Shown piece after piece: positions 1 to 9,100 of a DNA stretch of 14,064 nt. The notes beneath the pieces were generated by a model. It did no database searches. It worked only from the letters and a program-made list of their open reading frames with translations, and was not told the origin of the DNA. Origin of the DNA: Alphaproteobacteria bacterium (GTDB lineage: Bacteria > Pseudomonadota > Alphaproteobacteria > M2410); assembly GCA_021774955.1 (NCBI GenBank), contig JAJFIN010000235.1, positions 1 through 14,064 of the forward strand, written 5' to 3'. The translations under genes were made by a program, and so were the position numbers. Within the stretch, counting starts at the first letter, position 1, and every line of letters starts with the position of its first letter.

Positions 1-2
1 GT

Positions 3-413
3 GAACTTGGAATGAAACCGAACGATGCACTCTTTCCAAAGCAAAAAACTGCGAACAATCCCAAGACATTCCAATTTGATGCGCAACGGCTCTCAAATGA
101 ACATTGGGCCAACGCGACGCCTGTGCGTAATATCCTCCACCAGGCCTTTACAGCAGTTGGTCTTCCCAAATGCCAGCCACACACACTGCGCGACACCATA
201 ACGGCATGGGCAATCGATAACTGCACTCAACTCCAATTCAAAGCAATAAGCCAAAGCATGGGGCACGACCACGCCATGACAACATATAATTCATACGGAA
301 CGTTGCAACATCATGACGTGCGTAAGGCATTTAAATCGATTGGCAAAGGCAACCCTGAATTAGGCCATCTTTCCACCGAGGCTCTTTGGGCGGAACTTAA
401 GGAAAGGAACTGA
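3..413 (+). CDS. Tyrosine recombinase (phage-type integrase), C-terminal part, cut by the window edge
   Basis: This is the C-terminal catalytic end of a tyrosine site-specific recombinase, an enzyme that cuts and rejoins DNA through a covalent phosphotyrosine link. The open frame runs upstream to the window edge, so the ATG at 12 is probably internal: the residues before it (ELGM) continue the match to the complete recombinase at 759-1856. Visible catalytic elements are the H-x-x-R box (HTLRDT), the GHDH box, and a tyrosine ten residues after the GH histidine in NSYG. The N-terminal SAM-like domain, first catalytic arginine and catalytic lysine would lie outside the window. The segment HWANATPVRNIL aligns with FWSNASPIRTIF of the next gene, so the two are divergent paralogues rather than a duplication. 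I cannot tell whether the complete gene is intact. Confidence 0.85.
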   Translation, partial: ELGMKPNDALFPKQKTANNPKTFQFDAQRLSNEHWANATPVRNILHQAFTAVGLPKCQPHTLRDTITAWAIDNCTQLQFKAISQSMGHDHAMTTYNSYGTLQHHDVRKAFKSIGKGNPELGHLSTEALWAELKERN

Positions 414-758
414 GTGAAGCATCCTCAGGTGCCAGTCTGGGGCCGCTCAGAAACAGGTCTAGTTAATGTGACAATGCCATCTCAGGCTCAACACCATCTC
501 GAAATCATTGCAGATACTATTTACAAGTTGAGAAGTCATCAGGCATGCACGTCTCGATCAAACAGGAAAGCATACTTTCACCATAAACCGCACAAAATTT
601 TCCCGCTTCACTTCTTTCGAAAGGTCCGATGTATGCTCGGTAGAGAACGCGGTGTCTAGCGTCCACGGTATGTATCTCGGACGTAAGAGGGGGCGGCCAC
701 GATTGTTGGAACACGAAAGACGCCCCGTCAATTGTTATTTCACCAAAAGGCAAGTGAG
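414..758. other. Intergenic stretch between the two recombinase genes; no gene supported
   Basis: These 345 bases contain short open frames on both strands (81 codons at 414-659 on +, 78 codons at 517-753 on -). Neither has a ribosome binding site, a domain or a recognisable composition, and the two overlap each other. The stretch may hold recombination-site DNA or the control region of the downstream recombinase, but I found no convincing direct repeat, att core or promoter in it. Confidence 0.5.
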
Positions 759-1856
759 ATGAAAAATTTCAACCCGAGAAATGAGAGAGTAAAGAGGCAA
801 TATTTCCGTTTTCTGAAGGAAGCGGATCAAAAGTCAGAAGACACGATCAGAAGTATAGAATTGGCAATCCTACGATTTGAAAAGTACACAGAGTTTATGG
901 ATTTCGCTCGCTTTAATTCAGATCATGCTGTTAGCTTTAAGAAGCACTTGGCGAATTCAAAGTCGAGTACAACAAATGATCCGATAAGCAAGGCTACAGT
1001 TCTAGCAACAGTCAGCAAGTTGAAGCGTTTCTTTGGTTGGCTTGCTTGTCAGCCTGGATTCAAATCAAAAATCTCGGTAACGGACATTGAGTATTTCAAT
1101 ATGTCAGAGAAAGACGTTCGGGCGGCAAAATCCCCCAGGTTCAAAGGTTTTCCGACGATTGAACAAATCAGGTCTGTCGTCATTACCATGCCGTGCAGCA
1201 ATGAAGTTGAGCGTAGAGATCAGGCACTGATCGCATTTACCATCCTGACTGGCATGCGGGATGCGGCAATTGCATCCTTGCGGTTGAAACATATCGACCT
1301 GTCGCGAGACCTCGTGAAGCAAGACCCAACAGAAGTGAAGACGAAATTCAGCAAGCGTATCGACACCTATTTCTTCCCGGTTGGACAAGATATCAAACAG
1401 GTTTTTGTTGGTTGGTTGGACTTCTTGAAGAACGAAAAACTTTTTGGATTTGACGACCCACTTTTCCCCAAAACAGCGATTTTACAAGATAAAAACATGT
1501 CCTTTATTGCCGGTGGAGTGAAACCTGAGTTCTGGTCAAATGCATCGCCCATTAGAACAATATTTAGGAAAGCTTTTGAAGCAGCAGAGCTGCCATATTT
1601 CAGTCCTCATACATTTAGAAACACGCTGGTAAATCTGGCTGAACAGTGTTGCATAACGCCTGAGGAATTCAAGGCGTGGAGTCAAAACCTTGGGCATGAA
1701 CATGTGCTAACCACATTCACTAGTTACGGACGAATTGATCCGCACAGGCAGGGTGTGTTGGTGAGAGCGATGCATGAAGACCAGGACAATGAGCAGCTCA
1801 AGTTAGACAAAATATTGATGTTGTTGGAGGGTAGAGCTGACGGTGGTCTCAACTGA
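759..1856 (+). CDS. Tyrosine recombinase/integrase, complete
   Basis: This is a complete tyrosine recombinase of 365 residues, a usual length for the family. Residues about 5-100 form the helical core-binding (SAM-like) domain and about 130-340 the catalytic domain. The full catalytic set is visible: Arg167 in TGMRDAA, a lysine near 196 in EVKTKFSKR, His284 and Arg287 in PHTFRNT, His313 in LGHEH, and the nucleophile Tyr323 in TSYG. I chose ATG 759 because AAGG lies eight bases upstream; the frame also allows TTG at 732, which would add nine residues. It follows a paralogous recombinase and precedes a long non-coding gap, so it may mobilise or have delivered this island. No excisionase-like gene is visible. 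The family is certain; the target site is unknown. Confidence 0.93.
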   Translation: MKNFNPRNERVKRQYFRFLKEADQKSEDTIRSIELAILRFEKYTEFMDFARFNSDHAVSFKKHLANSKSSTTNDPISKATVLATVSKLKRFFGWLACQPGFKSKISVTDIEYFNMSEKDVRAAKSPRFKGFPTIEQIRSVVITMPCSNEVERRDQALIAFTILTGMRDAAIASLRLKHIDLSRDLVKQDPTEVKTKFSKRIDTYFFPVGQDIKQVFVGWLDFLKNEKLFGFDDPLFPKTAILQDKNMSFIAGGVKPEFWSNASPIRTIFRKAFEAAELPYFSPHTFRNTLVNLAEQCCITPEEFKAWSQNLGHEHVLTTFTSYGRIDPHRQGVLVRAMHEDQDNEQLKLDKILMLLEGRADGGLN

Positions 1857-2244
1857 CCAATAATGGCGTTTATTATCCAAATCACTTGAAAGTAGTCGAT
1901 TCCAATGTTGGGGTAGAGGCTAAACGACGAGCATCTTTTACCTATACAGATGTTGTATTCATAAGCGAGTGCCGTGACCAGAACGTCGCGCAACCGATAT
2001 CGCCCGAAAATCCCTTCAGCCGAAGTTTGGTGGAGGTTTTGAGTGGTCGAAAAATAATTAGAAACGAAACATATGAAACTCGTTGGTTTGCACGGTTCTT
2101 CCCATAGACATCGTCGGCTCAATTATTACGACAACAGTTTTAGAAGCATTCTAGTCAAATTTTGTTTCTCAAATCGAACAATATGTTAGCTACCTATCCA
2201 CAGTTTTCATAATTCTTTTTGTTGACTCTGCGTGTAGGGCTTAC

Positions 2245-2276
2245 CACACTAAACACAACCTATTGGTTCTAGTGTG
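2245..2276. repeat. Two-part inverted repeat (dyad) with CACACTA/TAGTGTG arms
   Basis: The outer arms CACACTA (2245-2251) and TAGTGTG (2270-2276) are perfectly complementary. Inside them AACC (2257-2260) and GGTT (2265-2268) form a second stem around TATT. As RNA this gives an 11-pair hairpin with a lopsided internal loop. It is followed by AGTTTTC, a short T run, so it could be a weak terminator for transcription from the recombinase side. As DNA it could be an operator or recombination site next to the candidate promoter at 2288. Confidence 0.5.
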
Positions 2277-2287
2277 AGTTTTCCCGA

Positions 2288-2316
2288 TTGAGAAGTGTGA
2301 ACCTCATACGTGCAAT
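2288..2316 (+). promoter_or_regulatory. Candidate promoter ahead of the secreted-protein cluster
   Basis: TTGAGA at 2288-2293 matches five of six bases of a sigma-70 -35 box. After a 17-base spacer, TGCAAT at 2311-2316 matches four of six bases of a -10 box. It lies just after the dyad at 2245-2276 and points towards the gene at 2680, leaving a leader of about 360 bases. Matches this good occur by chance, so this is only a candidate. Confidence 0.22.
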
Positions 2317-2375
2317 GTGGCGATGCGTTCTTATCGTCGGTTTCCAAGTAAAGCGTGTTTGAGGTGTGGGAAAGT

Positions 2376-2392
2376 CTCGAAGTTATTTCGAG
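2376..2392. repeat. Perfect six-base dyad CTCGAA-(5)-TTCGAG
   Basis: CTCGAA (2376-2381) and TTCGAG (2387-2392) are perfect reverse complements around the five-base loop GTTAT. It lies in the possible leader of the cluster at 2680. It could be a repressor-type binding site or a small RNA hairpin. No T run follows, so I do not call it a terminator. Chance is not excluded. Confidence 0.3.
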
Positions 2393-2679
2393 GCTAAGCG
2401 CTATCCAAACATTGAGCAAATTCAGCGTGGACAAAAGCGATGTCCGCGAGCGGGTACGGTTGTGTCTGGTCTCCAAATGACGCGCGGGTCGCGCTTAAGT
2501 AAGTTGGAACTGTCTATGATTGTAGAGCGCCATACTGGGCACGGAAGCAAAACACCGCCCCGCAATACCGTAAGCGGCAAGACATTAGCCTCCAAATCTG
2601 AATGTCTCGAATCATCAAATCTCAAGAACAAATTCACACAGACAAGAATTATCCGTGAACTCGCCAACGCGAGGAATGA

Positions 2680-3090
2680 ATGCTGAAACAAACAATATTT
2701 GCCATATTGATGGTCATGGCGAGCTCCGCTCTAGTCGCAAGTACACCGGCGCGGGCCGCCGGTGAAATAGATGTTTCTCTCAAACTCAAAGTGGATGGCA
2801 TTGTTACGCTTAACGGCGGCGGTGCCCAGATTTATTTTGATCAGAACCATCAGTGTTCAAGTAATCGAGCAAATGTCAGCGCAACCGCGCAAAACAGGGA
2901 TCACTTGATCTCGATGCTGATCACCGCTCAAACATCCGGAAAACTGGTCAATCTTGATTTGCGTTCCGCGCAAGGAGGCTCGTGCAATGGCGGGGCAGTA
3001 TTATCGGCAATATGTGTATGGGAGACACCAATTCTGTCTGCTTCATCGGTTGGTGAGGTGGTTGATCGAACTCTGAACCTGGATTCCTGA
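2680..3090 (+). CDS. Small secreted protein, first of three related ones (function unknown)
   Basis: This protein of 136 residues has a clear Sec signal peptide (residues 1-27: lysine, hydrophobic stretch, then PARAA), giving a mature protein of about 109 residues. GAGGA at 2671-2675 is the ribosome site and supports ATG 2680. The mature part has a strand ending in FDQNHQC, a predicted helix around NRDHLISMLITAQ, a strand LVNLDL, then GGSCNGG and a final strand reaching Cys112. Cysteines are 59, 102 and 112. The same layout occurs in the next gene (3133-3522) and, more distantly, at 12802-13176. By eye it recalls small exported OB-fold proteins such as AB5-toxin B subunits, where a helix is followed by a V-x-I-x-Y-type strand; this is pattern resemblance only. 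It is probably the first gene of the cluster. The last 20 residues have no counterpart in the paralogues. Confidence 0.75.
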   Translation: MLKQTIFAILMVMASSALVASTPARAAGEIDVSLKLKVDGIVTLNGGGAQIYFDQNHQCSSNRANVSATAQNRDHLISMLITAQTSGKLVNLDLRSAQGGSCNGGAVLSAICVWETPILSASSVGEVVDRTLNLDS

Positions 3091-3132
3091 AACAGTCAGG
3101 CAATCGTGAAACAACAAAGCAAGTGAGGATTT

Positions 3133-3522
3133 ATGTTTAGGAAAATTTCTTTGGTATTAGCGGTCATGGGTAGCGTCGTTTTGCTTCAGCAAAGTGCGAC
3201 CGCTGGGACCACTCAGTTTGGTTCAAATACGCAACCGCTAGAGGTTTTGTCGGTGACAATTCAAGGGGCCAGTGCCTGGATCAACTTTGATACAAATCAC
3301 CAGTGTGGACATACCCGTGCTCGATTGGACACGACGAGGGCGGATTATCCCTTTTTGTTGTCTCTGGTGTTGTCAGCGAAAGCGAACGCAGCCAGCGGAG
3401 AAAGGCTCGCAGTTGACTTGCGAGATTCCAGTGAAGGCGGAATTGGTGACTGCAATGGCTCGCTGAGTATCGTGAATTATCTGTGCATGAGCACCACCGC
3501 TCTAGGCGGTTGTTTTGTCTAA
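3133..3522 (+). CDS. Small secreted protein, second paralogue (function unknown)
   Basis: This protein of 129 residues has a signal peptide (1-24, ending SATA) and begins 42 bases after the previous gene. The ribosome site GAGGA is at 3125-3129, only three bases from the ATG. It shares with its upstream neighbour the strand and motif INFDTNHQC (Cys58), an R-A pair after it, a helix around YPFLLSLVLSAK, the strand LAVDLRDS, and GDCNGS (Cys107). The two are clearly homologous but diverged, not a recent duplication. Four cysteines (58, 107, 118, 127) would allow disulfides after export, and 58 and 107 are the pair shared with the first paralogue. The role is unknown; the location suggests it works with the large secreted proteins downstream. 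Confidence 0.75.
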   Translation: MFRKISLVLAVMGSVVLLQQSATAGTTQFGSNTQPLEVLSVTIQGASAWINFDTNHQCGHTRARLDTTRADYPFLLSLVLSAKANAASGERLAVDLRDSSEGGIGDCNGSLSIVNYLCMSTTALGGCFV

Positions 3523-3585
3523 TTAGCGAGACGTTACCGTCAGCCACGTCCTGCCGTGAACCTAAGAACAAGGGTGGAAATAGAG

Positions 3586-6063
3586 ATGTCGTTTAAGTTC
3601 AAGACTGTTATTTACTCCCTTGTTTTAGGCATGGCGCTGCTCGCTGGCCCATACTCGGCGTCGGCTCAGGAGGTCTACGAATACGATGATCTAAGCCGAT
3701 TGATTCGTGTGACTTATCCGAATGGTGAGATCATAGAATATGCCTATGATCCTGGCGGAAATCGGTTGCTGGTTGGTATCACCAATGCAGCAGAATCAGC
3801 GCCGGTGACGCGCGATGATGAAGTGTCCGTGTTGGAAGACGATCCGGTTGGTGTGACCCTCGACCCGACAACGAATGATAGTGATCCCGAAAGTGGGGCG
3901 TTGACTCTGCTTGGCGTGGGACAAGCAAAAAACGGTACCACATCATTCAGTGGTTCGCAGGTCACCTATATTGCTGACGCGGACTTTTCTGGAACCGACA
4001 GCTTTTACTACACGATCAAGGACATTGCAGATGCAGAGTCTGACGGCCGTGTGATTGTCACGGTAACACCCATCGGTGACATACCTGTCGCCACTGCGAT
4101 ACCAGATCAAACAGCGTCAGAAGGCGTGCCGTTTCAGTTTGATGCAAATAGTTATTTTAGCGATCCGGATGTTGGCGATACGTTAACTTTCTCAGTGAGC
4201 GGCGCAACGTGGCTGAGTATCGCTGATCCAGCGACCGCTGTTCTAACAGGGACGCCGCCCGCTAACAGTCGAGGAACAAGCAAAGTTACGATCACAGCGA
4301 CAGATGCATCAGGCTCCAAGGTAGATGCACCGCTTAACATTATCATTTCTCCCTCGCTCATCGTCTGGTTCGATACTTCCGACGAGAATTCAATCACCCA
4401 AAGTGGGTCGAGCATTACTGCTTTTTCTGACAAGAGTGGCAATGGATATAACGCCACACCGGTCAATGCATCTAACCCACCAAATCATATCACGTTATCT
4501 TCTGCCTTTGGCTATCAAGAACTCGCGCAATTTGGCACGTCACCGGTACGAAGCATGCAGTTTCCGAGTTCGTCCCTACTGGATCAGTCGGGTGTGAGTG
4601 CTCAGTCCATCGCGTTGCTGTTGGTCGCAGGATCGGATGTAACCAGTCGGCAAGTGGTGTTGGATCTTGGCACAGAACAATCCGGACTGGCTGTCTATAT
4701 CGAAGGCGGTAAGGTCAGGCTCAGTGCATGGGATTATTCAGATACTAACAATACCTGGAAATCAACTCCAACCGATATTGGCGTGGTTTCAGGCAATATT
4801 GGTTTTATGGTGCTTTCTTTTGATGGCAAATCAGACGGAACTGGCACCTTCACAACCTATGGAACAACCGGTAACGCGCTCTTCACAGACACCAATGTCA
4901 AATCACTCCCCGCACAAACGACGTCACCGGTGCTCGGTGAGATGCGCGGTGGCATGCGGTTCGACGGGACATCTGAAACCGGAACGGGGCGCCCTTTTGG
5001 GGGGATGGTTGGCGAGTTACGCATCTTCAGCCATGCACTAACAGCTGCTGAAGTAGCAATCCTCAAGACGGAGTTTGATGCAAAATGGCTGGATGCTAAT
5101 GGCGCTCCCATTGCCATGGATGATGGCCCAGACCAAGGCGCTGTAACGTCGACGAACACAGACCTTGTTGGGTTTGATCCGTTAGCCAATGATTCGGATC
5201 CCGAAGGCGAGCAGTTAAAGATCAAGTCAGCACAATCAACCACTGGCACCCCAAATCAATCGGATCAAGGCGGTACTATAGCAGTCGCTGGCAATGGATT
5301 GACGCTTACTTACACGCCTCCGGCCAGTTTCACTGGCATCGATACTTTCAAATACACAATTCAGGATGAGGACCAAACTTCAAATGGAGGACCGGTGCCT
5401 AATGAGGCGAGTGCGACCATAACGGTTTCTGTGTCAAATCAACCACCGACATTGGTCACAGCAATCCCTGATAAATCTACTCTGGTCAATCAGCTCCTAA
5501 CGTTCAATGTCGCGGCCAATTTCTCAGACCCTGAAAGTGCGCCACTGACCTTTAGTCTGGTCTCAGCACCAAGCTGGCTGTCTATCAATGGCACGACCGG
5601 GGATATTTCAGGAACGCCCAGCGGTGCACAAGCAGGCATAAGTGTCGTGCGGGTGGGGGCGTCAGACGGCTTTGACCAGACAACAGACGATCTTGTTGTA
5701 ACGGTCACCAAGACCAACCAAGCTCCGCAAGTTGCATCAGCGATCCCAACATTAAACACTTATGTGGGAAACTTGTTTTCCTACGATACCGCCCCTCATT
5801 TCTCCGACGCGGATGGCGATCCGCTCACCTATTCACTGGTCCAGGCGCCAAGCTGGCTCTCGATTGATAGTGCGGCCGGTCAGATCTACGGCATGCCTGG
5901 CACGGCAAATATAGCGTCAAGCACAGTGCAAGTGCGGGCGTCGGACGGAACAGCGAATGTCGATACGAGTTTTACACTCAATGCCAATGCCGTGCCCGCG
6001 GGTGCCAACTATGTCGTGTTCAATATTGGTGGAAGTTTTTACGTGATCCCGCTCGGGTCCTGA
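3586..6063 (+). CDS. Secreted multidomain protein: YD motif, cadherin-like, dystroglycan-type Ig and LamG-like domains
   Basis: This exported protein of about 825 residues is adhesin-like. The signal peptide is residues 1-27 (SASA before Gln28). Residues 31-62 form one and a half RHS/YD repeats (YEYDDLSRL, then IEYAYDPGGNRL). After that come a VCBS/Big_9-like cadherin-type domain (about 76-166, with NDSDPE and Y-x-A-D-x-x-F-x-G-x-D-S-F), a putative-Ig/dystroglycan-type domain (about 170-255), a LamG/ConA-like domain (about 258-500, VWFDTSDE to LRIFSHALTAAEVA), a second Big_9-like domain (about 503-610), and two dystroglycan-type domains (about 618-800, each with the signature APSWLSI). ATG 3586 is preferred because AGGGTGG lies eight bases upstream; GTG 3556 would add ten residues before the signal peptide. 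Aspartate-rich loops suggest calcium binding. The YD motif ties it to the RHS gene 56 bases downstream. The domains suggest surface binding of protein or sugar; the ligand is unknown. Confidence 0.85.
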   Translation: MSFKFKTVIYSLVLGMALLAGPYSASAQEVYEYDDLSRLIRVTYPNGEIIEYAYDPGGNRLLVGITNAAESAPVTRDDEVSVLEDDPVGVTLDPTTNDSDPESGALTLLGVGQAKNGTTSFSGSQVTYIADADFSGTDSFYYTIKDIADAESDGRVIVTVTPIGDIPVATAIPDQTASEGVPFQFDANSYFSDPDVGDTLTFSVSGATWLSIADPATAVLTGTPPANSRGTSKVTITATDASGSKVDAPLNIIISPSLIVWFDTSDENSITQSGSSITAFSDKSGNGYNATPVNASNPPNHITLSSAFGYQELAQFGTSPVRSMQFPSSSLLDQSGVSAQSIALLLVAGSDVTSRQVVLDLGTEQSGLAVYIEGGKVRLSAWDYSDTNNTWKSTPTDIGVVSGNIGFMVLSFDGKSDGTGTFTTYGTTGNALFTDTNVKSLPAQTTSPVLGEMRGGMRFDGTSETGTGRPFGGMVGELRIFSHALTAAEVAILKTEFDAKWLDANGAPIAMDDGPDQGAVTSTNTDLVGFDPLANDSDPEGEQLKIKSAQSTTGTPNQSDQGGTIAVAGNGLTLTYTPPASFTGIDTFKYTIQDEDQTSNGGPVPNEASATITVSVSNQPPTLVTAIPDKSTLVNQLLTFNVAANFSDPESAPLTFSLVSAPSWLSINGTTGDISGTPSGAQAGISVVRVGASDGFDQTTDDLVVTVTKTNQAPQVASAIPTLNTYVGNLFSYDTAPHFSDADGDPLTYSLVQAPSWLSIDSAAGQIYGMPGTANIASSTVQVRASDGTANVDTSFTLNANAVPAGANYVVFNIGGSFYVIPLGS

Positions 6064-6119
6064 GGTTGTGAGGAAAAGTCGAAGTGCAAAACGTATCTAA
6101 AAAATCAAAGGGTATCGAA

Positions 6120-9100
6120 ATGGCAAAATTATCCATTCGGAATTTATTTGTCGGAATTTTCACTTCTCTAGCCATAATGGTGCAGACCGCCTCAGCCACA
6201 CCAATCGAGTATGCTTCACCGGTAGATGCAAGCGATCCAGCGATCACAGAACTGGCGCGTGGATTGCGAAATGACCCAGACCTGATTTACGAATTCGTCC
6301 ACAACGAAATTAAGTATGAACCGGGACTAAATTCAAAGAAGGGTGCACTGGGCACATTGATAGACCGACGCGGCGGTGCCATCGACCATGCATCACTAAT
6401 GATTGCTCTGCTCAATGCTTCGGGTAATACGACGGGAAGGTATGAGTACGGCACAATTCGTCTTGGTGTGGTGGAATATAAGAACTGGATAGGATCCGAT
6501 AAGGGAGCTATTCTTGTTTCTGCCGGTGTGAACGTGGCCACCTATGTTGATGGATTAGGTCAGCCAGTTGATTTTGATATTGAGCATGTTTGGGTGAGCG
6601 TCGTAATTGACGGGACGCGCCGGCATTTTGACCCCGCCGTAAAAACAGGCGTTTATCACCCAGGAATAGATATCGCTGCGGCTTCAAATTACAATCAAAG
6701 TACGTTTATCTCGAGCGCGCAAAGTGGTGCGACGGTGTCGTCGAGCTCTGTCAAAAATATGAATCGCGCCAATTTAAGAAGCTCGCTGACCACCTATGCG
6801 ACCACCCTGACAAACACGCTCCGCACCCAACATATGGGAAAATCGCTTGTGGAGATCATTGGCGGAACTGAGATTACGCCGATCTCGGGTCCACCTTTAC
6901 GCGACCCTTCGCATCCCAAAGCTTCGACACCCCATTCGAGCTGGACGGGTACAATAGGTGTTGCCGCACAATGGACCACCATACCCGGCTTTGACGTGTC
7001 GTCTGATGGCTTTCGTTCGGCGATCCGAATTCAACATGAGGGCATTGACAAAACCTATTATGTCGATGGGCTGCACAATCAACGCATGACGGTCACTTAC
7101 AACACGTCCAACCAACCAGAACTTCGTATCGAAGGGGCTTTGCAGGCAACTGGGAATGCGACAACTGTAGATACGCTCTATCCAATAACAATAAGTGCTG
7201 ATCATCCGGTTACAAATGGTAATGATTTTGATAATACCACAACGAGACAAATCAAATCGGGGCAAGGACATGTTTATGCGGTTTTTCATCCCTTTGGGGG
7301 GCAGTCACGCAAGAGCGTTGAATGGCATCAACGAAAGCGCCAGCTGGCATTGGAAAATGGTGCTGCGTCCGAATCAGAAGAAGTAATTGGCATAAGTTTA
7401 GACATTCTGGCGGCGCAATGGACCGCCCAGCACACCGCAGCGCGGGATATTTTCTTTGGCTTGACCGGAATTAACAATCTTGCACCGGATCACATAGGTA
7501 TTATTGGGCGTCATGAAAGTGTCTATGTAGATATCATATATGGTTATCTAACACCGGGAGCGAACTCTGGTGTGGAATCGTCGGCCGCGGCCATGTTGAT
7601 GGGCGATATTGGAAGTATCCTTGAATCGAACTCAATGGAACAAATTTTCGGTGGTGAAGCGGCGTCAACAATTGCAATCCTGGACAAGGCCTCGCAAGTT
7701 GCCAATGAGGAGATTTATAATGTTCCGGATGTAGCCACTTGGAACAGCATACAAGGGCAGTTGATCAATTACAGCACCAGTTCCCGCAATGCCATATTGT
7801 CTGATTTACAAGCTGGAGACCGTATCGTGCTGCCCAAACGCGGTGATTTTACTTTTGGAGCAAACTGGACGGGTGCAGGTTGGTTCCGAGAGCGTGTGGG
7901 TAATCTCGGATATTTTATTGAAGGAAATTTGGCCGGTGGCGCTTGGGGGACATATTTGGCCGCAAATAGTTTTCTCAGTAGGTTTGACAATCACGGCAGC
8001 AACTGGGGTTCTTATTCTTCATTTACAACAGGGAACCTCTATTCATCGACATGGGGTGACCCCATCAACATGGCGAGCGGAGCTTTCACAGTAAACGAGG
8101 GCGACCTTTCCATCGGTGGACAGGCGTTCCCGTTTTCGCTTTCTTTTGCTCGGTCTTATGAATCGACCGGACGGAGCATAGACGGACCGGTCGGGCGCGG
8201 CTGGCAACACAATCTCGACTACAGCGTGGATGTTTACAGCGATGCGTTCCAATCTTGGGGAGCAGATTCTGCCGTTGATGCCTCTGCTGCCATTGTTGCC
8301 CTCTATGTCGGTTATGACATGCTCAATATATCAGGGCGGCCGCTAAATCGTGTCGTGCTGACAGCGCTTTCAGAACAATGGCTCTCTGATCAATTGAAAG
8401 ACAACATTGCTCTCGTTCAACAGGCGGGGAGCCCGCGACGATTTACTCGCTTACCGGATGGATCCTACAATCCACCTTTAGGGGTCGCGGCAACACTCGT
8501 GAAAGAAGTCGATGACACATTTCTGCTCACGACTAAGAGCCAGACCACATTAGATTTCGATGTCAATAATCAGCTCCAGACTTGGAAAGATCCAAACAAC
8601 AACACAGTAACTTTCAACTACACTGGCGGCAATCTGACATCGGTGACCAATCAGGTCGGGCGGAGCCTTACGCTCACCTATGTGAGCAACCGCATCTCCA
8701 AAGTAACCGATAGTGAGGGCCGCTTCACAGAATACCTCTATGACGCATCGGGTAATTTGACGACGTTCAAGGATCCGCTCACTCAAACAACAACCTATGC
8801 CTATGATGCGACAACACCGGGCCTGATGACTAAAATATTCGTCCCCGGATTTCCAACGGCCCCGATTGTTGATAATACCTACGATACCTTTGATCGTGTG
8901 ACTCAGCAGGTTTCTGCTAATGGGGGGATCTGGAATTATTATTACGGTGGTTTGCGGACTGAGGCTGAGGATCCCTTAACCAACACCGTGACTTGGTATT
9001 TCAATTCTGAGGGTCGCACGGTAGAAGAAATTGATCAGATCGGTCGCGCACGTGTAACGGAATATGATGGCGAGCAGCGACCCACGCGCCAGATCATGCC

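Larger units (their letters stand above)
1857..2679. other. Long gap (823 bases) between the recombinase and the secreted-protein cluster
   Basis: I see no convincing gene here. Open frames at 1886-2107 (+), 1724-2122 (-) and 2366-2686 (+) have no domain, no good ribosome site and unremarkable composition. The stretch holds a strong dyad at 2245-2276, a six-base dyad at 2376-2392, a GC-rich dyad GCGCG-GGT-CGCGC at 2482-2494, and a candidate promoter at 2288-2316. It is the natural place for the promoter and leader of the cluster that starts at 2680. It could also contain a structured RNA or a decayed island boundary. Confidence 0.5.

Noticed and set aside
414..659. 81-codon + strand frame starting at the base after the first recombinase stop
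   Set aside because: GTG start with no ribosome site, no domain, and composition unlike a gene; the overlapping - strand frame at 517-753 is equally unsupported.
3..1856. RIT-type element (three recombinases in tandem)
   Set aside because: Only two recombinases are visible, with a 345-base gap instead of overlapping genes; a third to the left cannot be excluded.
1724..2122. 132-codon - strand frame, and the opposing 73-codon + strand frame at 1886-2107
   Set aside because: The first runs into the 3' end of the recombinase on the other strand; neither has a recognisable motif or ribosome site.
2366..2686. 106-codon + strand frame ending over the start of the first small secreted gene
   Set aside because: No domain, no clear ribosome site, and it crosses two of the dyads. 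A nearby frame (2311-2397) contains a CLRC motif that hints at a zinc finger but is too short to support.
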